Below, one piece after another: positions 1 through 8,369 of a stretch of DNA of 24,817 nucleotides. Numbering within the stretch: position 1 is the stretch's first letter; every line of letters starts with the position of its first letter. The notes beneath the pieces were generated by a model. The model was given only the letters and a program-made list of their open reading frames with translations. It did no database searches and was not told the origin of the DNA. Source of the DNA: a virus; the IMG/VR virus record IMGVR_UViG_3300043398_000121, positions 1-24,817 of that record. One strand, written 5' to 3'. Position numbers and translations under genes: made by a program.

Positions 1-349
1 TCAATGAAGGTAACGATACTTCAGTTATAAAACACCCATTAAGCTTCCATGTGTTTAAACACACACCAACTGCATCAATCAAAAAAACCTCTATATTAAA
101 CTTAGAATAGTCATTTATTTGTGACGCCATTTTGTTTTTTAATATTTGTAAAACAGATATATCAGTTGTTTCATATATTTCAAGCTCAAATTCAAATTTT
201 TGCGCCAGTGAACTATAGACCTCCTTAAATTCAATACTTTTAATCAAATATGATGGAATCCTCAATTCTTCAGGTAGATTAATAATAAACCTATCCTTTT
301 TTTTGGGTTCAATTTTGGATTCAAAATGTTTGATGTCTAAATTTTTCAT
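1..349 (-). CDS. Tail tube/baseplate-type structural protein, partial (C-terminus beyond window)
   Basis: An open frame begins with ATG at 349 and runs without a stop off the left edge, giving 116 visible residues. An AAAGGA stretch lies about 8 bases before the start and could be a ribosome binding site. The N-terminus is lysine-rich (KKKDRF), then comes a DRFIINLPEEL segment, and near the edge a WKLNGCFITEVSLPSL segment. A pattern of an early 'DRF-x-I-x-LP' and a later 'W-x-L-x-G-x-F-I' resembles the small beta-barrel proteins of contractile tail tubes and baseplates (T4 gp19/gp54-like), but I recognise this by general pattern only. It is the last visible gene of the structural operon and starts 43 bases after the stop of the preceding gene. 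The role as a virion protein is inferred mainly from context; the exact identity is unsure. Confidence 0.55.
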   Translation of the reverse strand, partial: MKNLDIKHFESKIEPKKKDRFIINLPEELRIPSYLIKSIEFKEVYSSLAQKFEFELEIYETTDISVLQILKNKMASQINDYSKFNIEVFLIDAVGVCLNTWKLNGCFITEVSLPSL

Positions 350-392
350 GGTTTTCCTTTAAATTTAAGGTATTGACAGTAAAAAGTACATT

Positions 393-1271
393 TTATTGTC
401 TAACAATCTTATAAAAACCATTACCATATCTTGTAAGTTCACCTAATGTTTTAATCTCAGATAACCTTAAATGTGGTTCAAATACTGATGTCACACCTCT
501 GTCTATAAATACGTCATTTTTAACTTCTGGTTTAGAAATTATACCAAATAAATACTCTTCTTTGGTAATGGCAGATAGTGAGGTGTTGGTTTCATTTTGA
601 CCCTCACCTACGAAGGTAAAAACTGTCAGAGGTATTGTTGTAGGTATACCATTAATATTGACAGTATTGGTTTTACCAGTATAGTCCTGATAATATAACC
701 CATATATCTGGTTATCGGTACCTATATTGGTATCGACTATTGTATCAAACACATATTTGTTAGGTTCACCAAGTACTGTGACCCGACTAACGGCGCTTAA
801 AGAGATGTTTTCATAGTTTTGATAGTTGGTTTGCACAATATCAAACCCTGGTATATACATTTGTGTCGCGTTATACGACATTAATTCACTAATTTTGCTA
901 TCCGTTGACCCAGTAAGGGACAAATAAAGGTAGTTGTAGTAGTCTGAAACTATTTTTGACGGGTCTCTTAGGGTAAAATTTTCAAAATCAGATGTTGTTC
1001 CAGTAAAATAAACCGTTGGGTCGGTCATATATGAGAATGTTAGACCACTTGAAAGCAATTTATTGTTCAAAATTGTGTAGTCAACGGTCTGTGGGTTGAT
1101 TGTATCAGCTGAAATAAAGTCTAATTCAGTAAAAATACCCATATCATCATATGTTTGAGTTAAAAAAACATTGATGAAGAAGGTTTCAGCGGTCAAAGTC
1201 CCCCAAGTTTGACTGTTTGGAGACCTATCTATGCTATTTTCAAGTAATATTTTGCGTTTTAATACTTCCAT
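393..1271 (-). CDS. Putative phage tail/baseplate structural protein (292 aa)
   Basis: Complete ORF whose ATG overlaps the stop of the upstream gene in a TAATG junction (1269-1273), which strongly supports this start and suggests translational coupling. The protein is rich in Ser, Thr, Tyr and Asn with many short predicted beta strands and almost no charged clusters, a composition typical of tail-fibre or baseplate proteins. No signal peptide, membrane segment or catalytic motif is visible. The N-terminus carries a basic stretch (VLKRKILLENS) and the C-terminus ends in GNGFYKIVRQ. I do not recognise a named family. Its place in a run of structural genes after gp25 and gp6 homologues makes a virion role likely; whether it is baseplate, fibre or adaptor cannot be told. 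Confidence 0.7.
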   Translation of the reverse strand: MEVLKRKILLENSIDRSPNSQTWGTLTAETFFINVFLTQTYDDMGIFTELDFISADTINPQTVDYTILNNKLLSSGLTFSYMTDPTVYFTGTTSDFENFTLRDPSKIVSDYYNYLYLSLTGSTDSKISELMSYNATQMYIPGFDIVQTNYQNYENISLSAVSRVTVLGEPNKYVFDTIVDTNIGTDNQIYGLYYQDYTGKTNTVNINGIPTTIPLTVFTFVGEGQNETNTSLSAITKEEYLFGIISKPEVKNDVFIDRGVTSVFEPHLRLSEIKTLGELTRYGNGFYKIVRQ

Positions 1272-2122
1272 TACAAGGCCAATATCTGGTTAAGTGTTAT
1301 TGTTACTGTGTTATATCCAGTATTTGTAGTATATGATACGTTATTTGTACCTGTAACACCAGAATTACCCTGATAGGTATCATCTATTTTGTAGTAAAAC
1401 CCATCATTTGTCCTAGTTAGTATATACCTAGTATACAATTCATGTACTAATAAATCTATAGGTTGTGGAGTTGTTTTAACCATTAAATTAGTAGATGAAC
1501 CAGATTTGGCATTGTTATAACTAGCCCTCATATACAAATATTTTGATTCGTTGATGTTCAACTCATCTTTGTACCCATAAAGATGGAATCCCTCACCAAA
1601 ACCTCGTCTGTTAACTGTTGGGTTTTCTAGGACAAACATCACTGGAATCTGAGAAGCTGGTAAAACATTCCCAATTGATACGTTTGTTGACCCACTTTGA
1701 TACAAATCGCTAGATTTTATTTGAGTAAACAAAGTAACGTTACCCACCAAATTTTGTATAAGCGGATTGTCCGAATCGTAAAAATTCAAATTCAAATAAG
1801 AATTTGTGAAGTTTGATTTATTGTATTTGATATCATCATCTGAGTACCCTATTTGACCATAGGTAGTTTGGCCGCTAAAATCTAAAACATAAACAATCTT
1901 CTCAATAGGTAAATTATTTGAGTCGATAGGTGTGTATCTTGTTTTTTCGTAGTCTATGATTGGGTTAATCGCTTTCTCGGTTTCAACCTCAACAAAAACC
2001 CTATCAATTAGCTCTGATTGGTCCACTGGTTGAAATGACGTGGTTAATGGTAACATAATGTTATTACCAGAGGAACCAGAAAAAACGGTACCAATATTTA
2101 TTTTAATCTTGTTAGCAAACAT
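1271..2122 (-). CDS. Putative phage tail/baseplate structural protein (283 aa)
   Basis: Complete ORF overlapping the stop of the upstream gene by 11 bases and sharing a TAATG junction with the downstream gene. The sequence is beta-rich, with many Asn, Ser, Thr and Tyr residues, an SGSSGNN segment near the N-terminus and a Gly/Thr/Asn-rich segment (YQGNSGVTGTNN) near the C-terminus, as seen in phage receptor-binding or baseplate-peripheral proteins. No enzymatic motif, signal peptide or membrane helix is visible. I do not recognise the family. The tight packing with neighbours on both sides implies co-translation with the other tail proteins; virion structural function is inferred from that context. 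Confidence 0.7.
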   Translation of the reverse strand: MFANKIKINIGTVFSGSSGNNIMLPLTTSFQPVDQSELIDRVFVEVETEKAINPIIDYEKTRYTPIDSNNLPIEKIVYVLDFSGQTTYGQIGYSDDDIKYNKSNFTNSYLNLNFYDSDNPLIQNLVGNVTLFTQIKSSDLYQSGSTNVSIGNVLPASQIPVMFVLENPTVNRRGFGEGFHLYGYKDELNINESKYLYMRASYNNAKSGSSTNLMVKTTPQPIDLLVHELYTRYILTRTNDGFYYKIDDTYQGNSGVTGTNNVSYTTNTGYNTVTITLNQILAL

Positions 2123-3866
2123 CGTCTGATGTATTTACATCGTATTTATCAGTTATCAATTGACCAATAGGGTCAGCTGGGAAGTTAGCGTAATATAACC
2201 CCCAGAAATCAAATGGGTCTTGTCTTTTTACAGTAAAACAATAATTGTCATACATGTAATGACTACCGTTGATAAATGGGTAGTCAAGAACTTCGGAATT
2301 AGGTTGTATTGAACCTATATCTATAAGGTCTCTCCATAAATATCTACCATCAGGAAATGCTGTAACATAACTAGGCATATCAACAGTGCTTGAGTTTCCT
2401 TGTTCAATATATGTTGAAAAATTTCTAATACGAATCAAATGATGCGCTTTGTAGTAATAACCTTCATGTCTTGGGCCCAAATCTATTGTGTAAACTTCAC
2501 CATCTTCAAAAACTTGATAAGATACGCTTTGCGTATCATCTTCTCTGTTAATTGTATTAAATCTATAGTAAACTTCAGCCAAAACCGTCTCTTTTAACAC
2601 ATTAGTGTTATATTCTACCAAATCACCGTAAAAATCAGTATTTGAGTTGTTGAATGTTACGTTATTCTCAAGGGGTATATGTGACGTGAATGGTGAACCA
2701 TTTGTTGAATTATGGATTCTATTTATTACAGGTATGTCTTGTAAGAAGGTATTAAAATCACTGGTTGTTAATTTAGCAATTGCAGGTGTTTCAATACCAG
2801 AAGAGACATTGGTGAATAAATTATTGCTGTTTGTTTTAATAAAGGTCAAATAAAGTTCACTTAGAGGTCTGCCTAAGTTATCCACCAAATCTGTTATGTC
2901 AATATCTTGATTAAACATAAATTGTGTAACATCGTCATTAAATACGTTTTCACTAAAACCTAATTTATAAACTTCGTAATCATATTGATTTATGACATTG
3001 GTTGATTTAGTTTTAACCTTTCTGAATTTTCTGAAATAATAGCGAGATTCAACGTCCCCAATCATTTTTGTCATTCTAGCATTAGCACCAACAAAACCAG
3101 CCGTTGGGTCCAAATCTAAAACAAAATAGTAAGGCTTATAGTTACCATCATCTAAACCAGTTCTAACAACTATATGGTCGCCATCATAGTTTGTTGTGCC
3201 TGATAGTCTAACAATATCACCAATATTCAAATTATGTTGACAGGCTAAACCAAATGCTGTCATATTTCTTCCACCAACAACAGCAGGGGTTGATTCAATC
3301 ATCATTAACCCACCTAATACCATTGTATGGCCGCTATCAATAGATGCTGGGTATGTTATGGTTAGTTCCCAGTTATCAACAGTTGTGGCGTTTCCATGGT
3401 ATGGGTCATTATCTGGTAAAAATGAGAAACGTTGACGCTTTGGCTCCATGTCGTAAAATAAACAGAAACCAGCTTTTGCTGTATCTGGGTCAAAATAACC
3501 AAACCATCCATCCTTTTCTTTTAGATATTTATCTATGTTTGAAGGATACGATGGTGAATTAAACCTATACAAGTTAGTGTTTGTATCGTAGAAATTAAAA
3601 CCTTTCCATGTGTATAGGTCAGACATTTGAGTGTCTGAAAGATTGAACAACGGATTACTAATCGTTGGGTTTATTGTCCCAAGGATTCTGTAATATTTAG
3701 AACGTTGTCGTTCAGTATTGAAACGCTCACCAGCATTTACCACTTCATTTATTACATCTGAAGGTAAAATTTTGTTTGTGTTGTCTAGTTTGACTTTAAC
3801 AAACGTGTCTGTGTTAACGCTGTTAACCGAAGATTGTGAGTTTAGTTTCTGTGTTATTTTTTCCAT
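2112..3866 (-). CDS. Large tail/baseplate structural protein (584 aa)
   Basis: The open frame could begin at ATG 3890 (592 aa, MFNNGNWIM...), but I choose ATG 3866 (MEKITQKLNSQ): it forms a TAATG stop-start overlap with the preceding gene, the arrangement used at two other junctions in this window, and the eight extra residues read through the end of that gene. Around residues 205-240 lies a HNLNIGDIVRLSG stretch followed by NYDGDHIVV. This 'H-x-L-x-x-GD-x-V ... DG-x-x-x-V' pattern is common in small beta-barrel modules of phage tail proteins. The rest is aromatic-rich and beta-rich (for example KYYRILGTINP, FYDTNTNLYRF) without enzyme motifs or membrane segments. It is probably a baseplate or tail-fibre component, based on composition and operon position; the specific role is unknown. 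Confidence 0.75.
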   Translation of the reverse strand: MEKITQKLNSQSSVNSVNTDTFVKVKLDNTNKILPSDVINEVVNAGERFNTERQRSKYYRILGTINPTISNPLFNLSDTQMSDLYTWKGFNFYDTNTNLYRFNSPSYPSNIDKYLKEKDGWFGYFDPDTAKAGFCLFYDMEPKRQRFSFLPDNDPYHGNATTVDNWELTITYPASIDSGHTMVLGGLMMIESTPAVVGGRNMTAFGLACQHNLNIGDIVRLSGTTNYDGDHIVVRTGLDDGNYKPYYFVLDLDPTAGFVGANARMTKMIGDVESRYYFRKFRKVKTKSTNVINQYDYEVYKLGFSENVFNDDVTQFMFNQDIDITDLVDNLGRPLSELYLTFIKTNSNNLFTNVSSGIETPAIAKLTTSDFNTFLQDIPVINRIHNSTNGSPFTSHIPLENNVTFNNSNTDFYGDLVEYNTNVLKETVLAEVYYRFNTINREDDTQSVSYQVFEDGEVYTIDLGPRHEGYYYKAHHLIRIRNFSTYIEQGNSSTVDMPSYVTAFPDGRYLWRDLIDIGSIQPNSEVLDYPFINGSHYMYDNYCFTVKRQDPFDFWGLYYANFPADPIGQLITDKYDVNTSDDVC

Positions 3867-6800
3867 TATCCAGTTACCGTTATTGAACAACCGACACTAT
3901 CGGTTATTGTTCGTGTTGATGTAGGGCTATTGTCTATATAGTCATCATCATTTATTGGTGAAATCACATAAGGTGCAAAACCACCATTTATATTTATTAC
4001 GTGGTGATATGGGTTGAACATATTGCCACTAGGTGTTGTTGTAATCGTTGCAGTTAAAGCTTGGTTAGGTAGACTGATTTGGTTTTCATAAATCTGTATT
4101 TGGTTACTATAACATTCATGGTTTGCTGAATCGCTCACTGAAATTTTTACATTTGAGTTTAATAAGGCATCAGCTACTTGTAATACAAGTGGTGTTGCAT
4201 TATCAACAAATGGTAATGTAGTGTTATAAGTTACCCCATTATCTAATTGATAAGTTACATAAGCATTTGAGCCTGGTGCTATGCCTGATGTAACATAAAA
4301 CTTAATGTAATAATGTGTCGATGAACATTGCATAGCCAATTCTGTTGCATTCGCAGGTTCTATATGAAGATATGGGTGTACAGATGTCAATGAACTTGTT
4401 GTTGATGTGGTGTTACCTAAGAAGTCAACAACTGTGATATTATACGTACCAATACCTAACCCTATCACACTACTACTATATTCATCAGTACTAGGGCCAG
4501 TTACGTGAATTGTATAAGGTGCAACCCCACCAGTAACAACAGATTCTATTTCACCATTTGTTGATTCATAACATGTTGGTTGAACTTGATTGACCACTAA
4601 TGACAACGGATAAACACCAGACATTGTTAGGTTTTCTGTCACACAACCATTACCAGTCGTGTCTGTTATTGTTACAATATAGCCTGTTGGTTCTGGGCCC
4701 AAGTTATTAATCACTAAAGGTAATGAGGTTATTGTTCCGCTAGAAGGTGAACCAACTGGATTACCTAATGAATCTGTTATTTCAAAATTATATGGACCAA
4801 CACCGCCACCAACGCTAGCTATAGTTATTTGACCGTTATCTCCACTAGCACTAGTATCTGTTTGTGATACATAAACATCACAAAATAATGGTTGTTGACC
4901 TGTGATTGAAACGGTTGTTGTTACTGGATTACCCAAAGCATCTAAAACTGTTATTGTATATGTGCCGACAGCTAATCCAGTTATCGTTACGGTAGGTGGT
5001 GTGACACCTATTGTACCAGTTGATTCATAACCTGACCCATTTGTAACTGTGTAAGTATATGGACCGACACTACCCAATATCGTAAATTCTATAATACCTT
5101 CATTTAAGTTTAATACGTCTGGTGTTACCGTAGTACTAATCACAAACCTAGCTTTAACTACTGGTGTACAAACACCTAAGTAGTTTCTTTTTAGTATATC
5201 CATAGCGCTTTGGTTTGGTATAAGACCAAAATAGGTAAAGAACGAATGGAATTTAGGTTGAGTGTATGTGTCGGTATTGTAAGTGTAATATCCTCTAAAA
5301 TCAATATATTCCTGACCATTTTGTACTGGTGAAGTAAAGTCATACTCACCAATGTTTGGTAGGTTAAATGCTGTATTTATTGGGGTGGCGTCATACGATG
5401 ATACGTTGTTAAAGTTTATGTTTGGCCCTGTTGTACCAGAATTTAATTTAACAAAAATATCCCTAACATCTGTACCGATATCTGTGATATCATTACTACC
5501 AATAACACCATCTGGTGCAATACCAGTATCGCTAGTCACATCTAAATCGACAAATATCTCACAAGCATGTCTAATATTCAAAGCTTGTTGTGCATTTACG
5601 TGTAAACCAGAACAGTTTATTTTAAAGAATAAACCATCAGCTTGGTCGTTCAAAGACACAATACCTGTTTCTTCGATTATTGTTCCATCATCATTAAATT
5701 CTGGAACAACTGGTGGTATTTGATAAGAACTAGGTCTAAAATATTGTGCTATTTTAGGTAATCCTTGCCAATCACAATCAAAAACAGAACCTAAACAAAT
5801 TACTTCTGTAGCAAATAGTTTAGCTTGTGCATTATGTTGAGTAGCGGCATAATATAGATTTTCATCAACCTTTTTAACAACCCCTTCTCTTACAACACCT
5901 GTATTAACAACTACGTCTTGTGAATTAGCATTACCAAATTCTGGTAACATAACATCTACCAACAATTGATTGTTACAATCAACATCGGATGATGAATCAA
6001 AATCTTCACAATCGTAATCACAATATTTTTCTTTACCATTCTTTTTAGCTTTGTACTTAAGTAAGAATGAATACAATGTACCGTTAATCCAATCATTATA
6101 GAAATCAAACTCATACATGTTTAGTTCACTAGCTAGTTGAAATGCGATACAATCGTCTAAACCTACAGAGTCAAACAAAGCACAACTACCATCACAATAA
6201 AAATTAGGTGCTGGGCTTGTGGCGTCAAAACTTAACCCACCATCCAATACGTTTTGTGTGCTACAACCTGGAGCAAAATAAACCCCACTACCATTTGGAC
6301 ACTCTATCTTTATACAAGGTATATACCCTATTTCTGGTACGTGTCCTATGTTTACAAACGGCAATGTGTTTACCGCATCAATAATTGTGTTGATTATTGA
6401 AATTACAAAGTTTATCGCTTGTATCACTCGGTTTATAAGCGGTATCAAAATTGAATTCAATAATGCGATGATAAAAATAATGTATTTTAATAATAAACAA
6501 ATCACAAAGAACAATGGATTTGTCCTTGTATTAACCCTATTGTATGGGAATGGTGTATTTACCCCAGCACAATCATCAACATTTTTAATACCAATAAAGT
6601 TTCTAGTCCTACCCCTACTAGGAAGGAAACCACCAATAGGGCTTGTGGTCTCAGCAACGGTGCTGACTAAGCCAGGTGTATTAATCTTAACCTTTTGATA
6701 TCTCGAAATAAAATTGCTTACTGTGTATATCTTGTTCCAGAACATATCTCTGAAACTAGTATCTTTTGTATTTTCATCAAACGAGTAGTCAATTTGAGAG

Positions 6801-7951
6801 TCTGTTTGTGGATTATTAGGGACCAAATATTTCGCTCTTGTTCTAAGTCTACCATTGTCACCTGTTTCATCCATACCGATTCTAAACCTAGCTCTAGTTC
6901 TAGTAGGCACACCGATATTGGGGTCATTTGAAGGGATTAACTGACCGTCTTCAGACGTTTTCACATAATCTAAATTCATAGGAATTTGGAAAGCCCAAAC
7001 ACCGTTTTCATCAATAACTTGCCCACCTTCAACATAGAAGTTTTCTGTTTCACCTTCAAATGTTTTTCTAAGGATTTCTATCGTACCATTACCAGTTACT
7101 TGTTGACAAAATTCACCCATGCCTTGTCTTGGGGCGCAGTTTTTATTTATGCTATCTTTATCTTGGTCACCAAAAATACTACCAGTGAAAATAGCTGTTG
7201 GCACTAAATTGTAGTTTAAGTCAACATCAATTCTAGAAATACCAACTTGGCAAGATTCTAAGTCACCCCAAAATGGTTGTACGTTAACCCCAACGTTAGC
7301 AGTTTTTACTTGTGGAAGTTTATCTAAGTTTTTGTTTGCAGAAAATTTAGTTGATGAATCAAAAAGTTTTTTTGGTGCGCCTTGACTAATTAAATCATAA
7401 GGTCTTTGTGAAAAAGGACCTATATCTGACATATCGACATCAACGTGAATAGTGTGTGTACCGACTGGTACGCCAAAAATCATAAAGTCACCAGCAAAGT
7501 TTGTTGTAGTTGTGAATTTGTAGTACTTACAATACACATCCATCATAACGTCATTATCTAAAATTTCTCGTTTGTTTGGAAATGTACCAATTGGTGTGAA
7601 GCATGGATTATTTGTCTCAGACTCTTTAGGTAATAGGTTATAACGTATACCCTCATCATCTTTATCTGTAACTAACTCATAAGGGTATAAACCACTAATT
7701 AATGGATTGTCTTTATCCACCTCATCAATAGGTATAAACACACTAACTTTGGCATTTGGGATACCAAAGCCACCATTCACTACAACTCTACCAACAACAG
7801 CACCATAATCAGAACAAAAACGTCTGTATGCGTCTTCTTGGGATATCTTTAAAGACAAAATTTCGATAAAATCGAAATCCTGTTCTAATTTAACCTTAAG
7901 ATATTTGTCCGTTCCGTTAGGTGTGGTTTTTATTCTTATATTATTTGACAT
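3866..7951 (-). CDS. Giant tail protein with CarboxypepD-like domain, hydrophobic block and C-terminal SprB-like repeats (1361 aa)
   Basis: One base separates this gene from the upstream membrane-protein gene, and its stop overlaps the downstream start (TAATG). Visible layout: residues about 50-172 look like a carboxypeptidase-regulatory-like beta sandwich (GRVVVNGGFGIPNAKVSVF ... NFAGDFMIFGVPVGTHTI); about 479-534 is an almost uninterrupted Ile/Leu/Phe-rich hydrophobic block; about 546-660 holds nine cysteines; and about 937-1361 contains five tandem Ig-like modules of the type 'G-PYTYTV-x-G ... GTYTITVLDALGN', ending in DSVGCSITVTG. These modules resemble the SprB repeat (Pfam family) of Bacteroidota surface adhesins. 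Operon position after gp25, gp6 and a membrane protein points to a tail, baseplate-peripheral or host-binding role. Function in adhesion is inference; no enzymatic motif is visible. I see no signal peptide. Confidence 0.85.
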   Translation of the reverse strand: MSNNIRIKTTPNGTDKYLKVKLEQDFDFIEILSLKISQEDAYRRFCSDYGAVVGRVVVNGGFGIPNAKVSVFIPIDEVDKDNPLISGLYPYELVTDKDDEGIRYNLLPKESETNNPCFTPIGTFPNKREILDNDVMMDVYCKYYKFTTTTNFAGDFMIFGVPVGTHTIHVDVDMSDIGPFSQRPYDLISQGAPKKLFDSSTKFSANKNLDKLPQVKTANVGVNVQPFWGDLESCQVGISRIDVDLNYNLVPTAIFTGSIFGDQDKDSINKNCAPRQGMGEFCQQVTGNGTIEILRKTFEGETENFYVEGGQVIDENGVWAFQIPMNLDYVKTSEDGQLIPSNDPNIGVPTRTRARFRIGMDETGDNGRLRTRAKYLVPNNPQTDSQIDYSFDENTKDTSFRDMFWNKIYTVSNFISRYQKVKINTPGLVSTVAETTSPIGGFLPSRGRTRNFIGIKNVDDCAGVNTPFPYNRVNTRTNPLFFVICLLLKYIIFIIALLNSILIPLINRVIQAINFVISIINTIIDAVNTLPFVNIGHVPEIGYIPCIKIECPNGSGVYFAPGCSTQNVLDGGLSFDATSPAPNFYCDGSCALFDSVGLDDCIAFQLASELNMYEFDFYNDWINGTLYSFLLKYKAKKNGKEKYCDYDCEDFDSSSDVDCNNQLLVDVMLPEFGNANSQDVVVNTGVVREGVVKKVDENLYYAATQHNAQAKLFATEVICLGSVFDCDWQGLPKIAQYFRPSSYQIPPVVPEFNDDGTIIEETGIVSLNDQADGLFFKINCSGLHVNAQQALNIRHACEIFVDLDVTSDTGIAPDGVIGSNDITDIGTDVRDIFVKLNSGTTGPNINFNNVSSYDATPINTAFNLPNIGEYDFTSPVQNGQEYIDFRGYYTYNTDTYTQPKFHSFFTYFGLIPNQSAMDILKRNYLGVCTPVVKARFVISTTVTPDVLNLNEGIIEFTILGSVGPYTYTVTNGSGYESTGTIGVTPPTVTITGLAVGTYTITVLDALGNPVTTTVSITGQQPLFCDVYVSQTDTSASGDNGQITIASVGGGVGPYNFEITDSLGNPVGSPSSGTITSLPLVINNLGPEPTGYIVTITDTTGNGCVTENLTMSGVYPLSLVVNQVQPTCYESTNGEIESVVTGGVAPYTIHVTGPSTDEYSSSVIGLGIGTYNITVVDFLGNTTSTTSSLTSVHPYLHIEPANATELAMQCSSTHYYIKFYVTSGIAPGSNAYVTYQLDNGVTYNTTLPFVDNATPLVLQVADALLNSNVKISVSDSANHECYSNQIQIYENQISLPNQALTATITTTPSGNMFNPYHHVININGGFAPYVISPINDDDYIDNSPTSTRTITDSVGCSITVTG

Positions 7952-7952
7952 G

Positions 7953-8324
7953 TTACTTCCTATATTGTTCGCTTATATCTTCAACGTCCATCATTACAAG
8001 TTCATCATAATCATCATCGTCTTCATTTACCGCCATTTCTGTTTTGCCCTTGGTTATTGCTAATAGGGCACTCTTTATATCAACATTTTTATTCAAAACA
8101 ATCATTTTGAATGCCGCCCAAATAAAATACATGGTTATGAATGGCACCAAAAGTAAAAAGATTGAAAAGGTTAATACTCTAAAAAATCCATTGACCAAAC
8201 CAATGTTCTTTTTTTTAGATGTTTCGTTTAATATTTCATTAGTTGATGGACCGCTTTTACAACCGCAATCGCTACCGTCACCAGTTTTTTCAACTATTTT
8301 TTCTTTCATATAAATTTTGTTCAT
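7953..8324 (-). CDS. Small membrane protein inside the baseplate operon (123 aa)
   Basis: Short ORF between the gp6-like gene (45-base gap) and the giant tail protein (1-base gap, TAACATG). Residues about 42-77 form a long hydrophobic stretch (FFRVLTFSIFLLLVPFITMY continuing to about 77), enough for one long or two short membrane helices. The N-terminal part is hydrophilic with a Cys-x-Cys pair (DCGCK, C20 and C22), and the C-terminal part is acidic with a run of Asp at 102-105. Start M1 is used here; M6 is an alternative. I do not recognise the family. A membrane protein in a baseplate operon could be a virion component acting during DNA delivery or a lysis/membrane factor; neither can be decided from sequence. 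The ORF agrees in packing with its neighbours, so it is likely real. Confidence 0.7.
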   Translation of the reverse strand: MNKIYMKEKIVEKTGDGSDCGCKSGPSTNEILNETSKKKNIGLVNGFFRVLTFSIFLLLVPFITMYFIWAAFKMIVLNKNVDIKSALLAITKGKTEMAVNEDDDDYDELVMMDVEDISEQYRK

Positions 8325-8336
8325 AGTATTTTTCTT

Positions 8337-8368
8337 TAAATATACTACCTATAACTTTTTAAGGAAAC
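8337..8368 (-). promoter_or_regulatory. Weak promoter-like sequence upstream of the small membrane protein
   Basis: In the 45-base gap after the gp6-like gene, the minus strand reads AGTATATTTA at 8337-8346, nine of ten bases matching the AGTATATTTG core of the two strong promoters at 19169 and 21273. The -33 box is poor (GTTT around 8365-8368). It could be an internal promoter for the distal tail genes or chance in AT-rich DNA. Confidence 0.25.
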
Positions 8369-8369
8369 C

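Noticed and set aside
353-380. Approximate palindrome CCTTTAAATTTAAGG before the left-edge gene as a terminator or operator
   Set aside because: Imperfect, entirely AT in the centre and short; expected by chance in AT-rich gaps.
3867-3890. Eight-residue N-terminal extension (MFNNGNWI) of the 584-aa tail protein
   Set aside because: It overlaps the end of the preceding gene and the TAATG junction at 3864-3868 is the better start; not certain without N-terminal data.
5352-5723. Plus-strand open frame of 123 codons opposite the giant tail gene
   Set aside because: Lies wholly within a well-supported minus-strand gene, has no neighbour on its strand and no recognisable protein pattern; it is a shadow frame.
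6718-6927. Minus-strand 69-codon frame inside the giant tail gene in another frame
   Set aside because: Fully nested in the main reading frame with no coupling or start signal.
8044-8313. Plus-strand 89-codon hydrophobic frame
   Set aside because: Complement of the small membrane-protein gene; the minus-strand frame has proper spacing to neighbours, this one does not.
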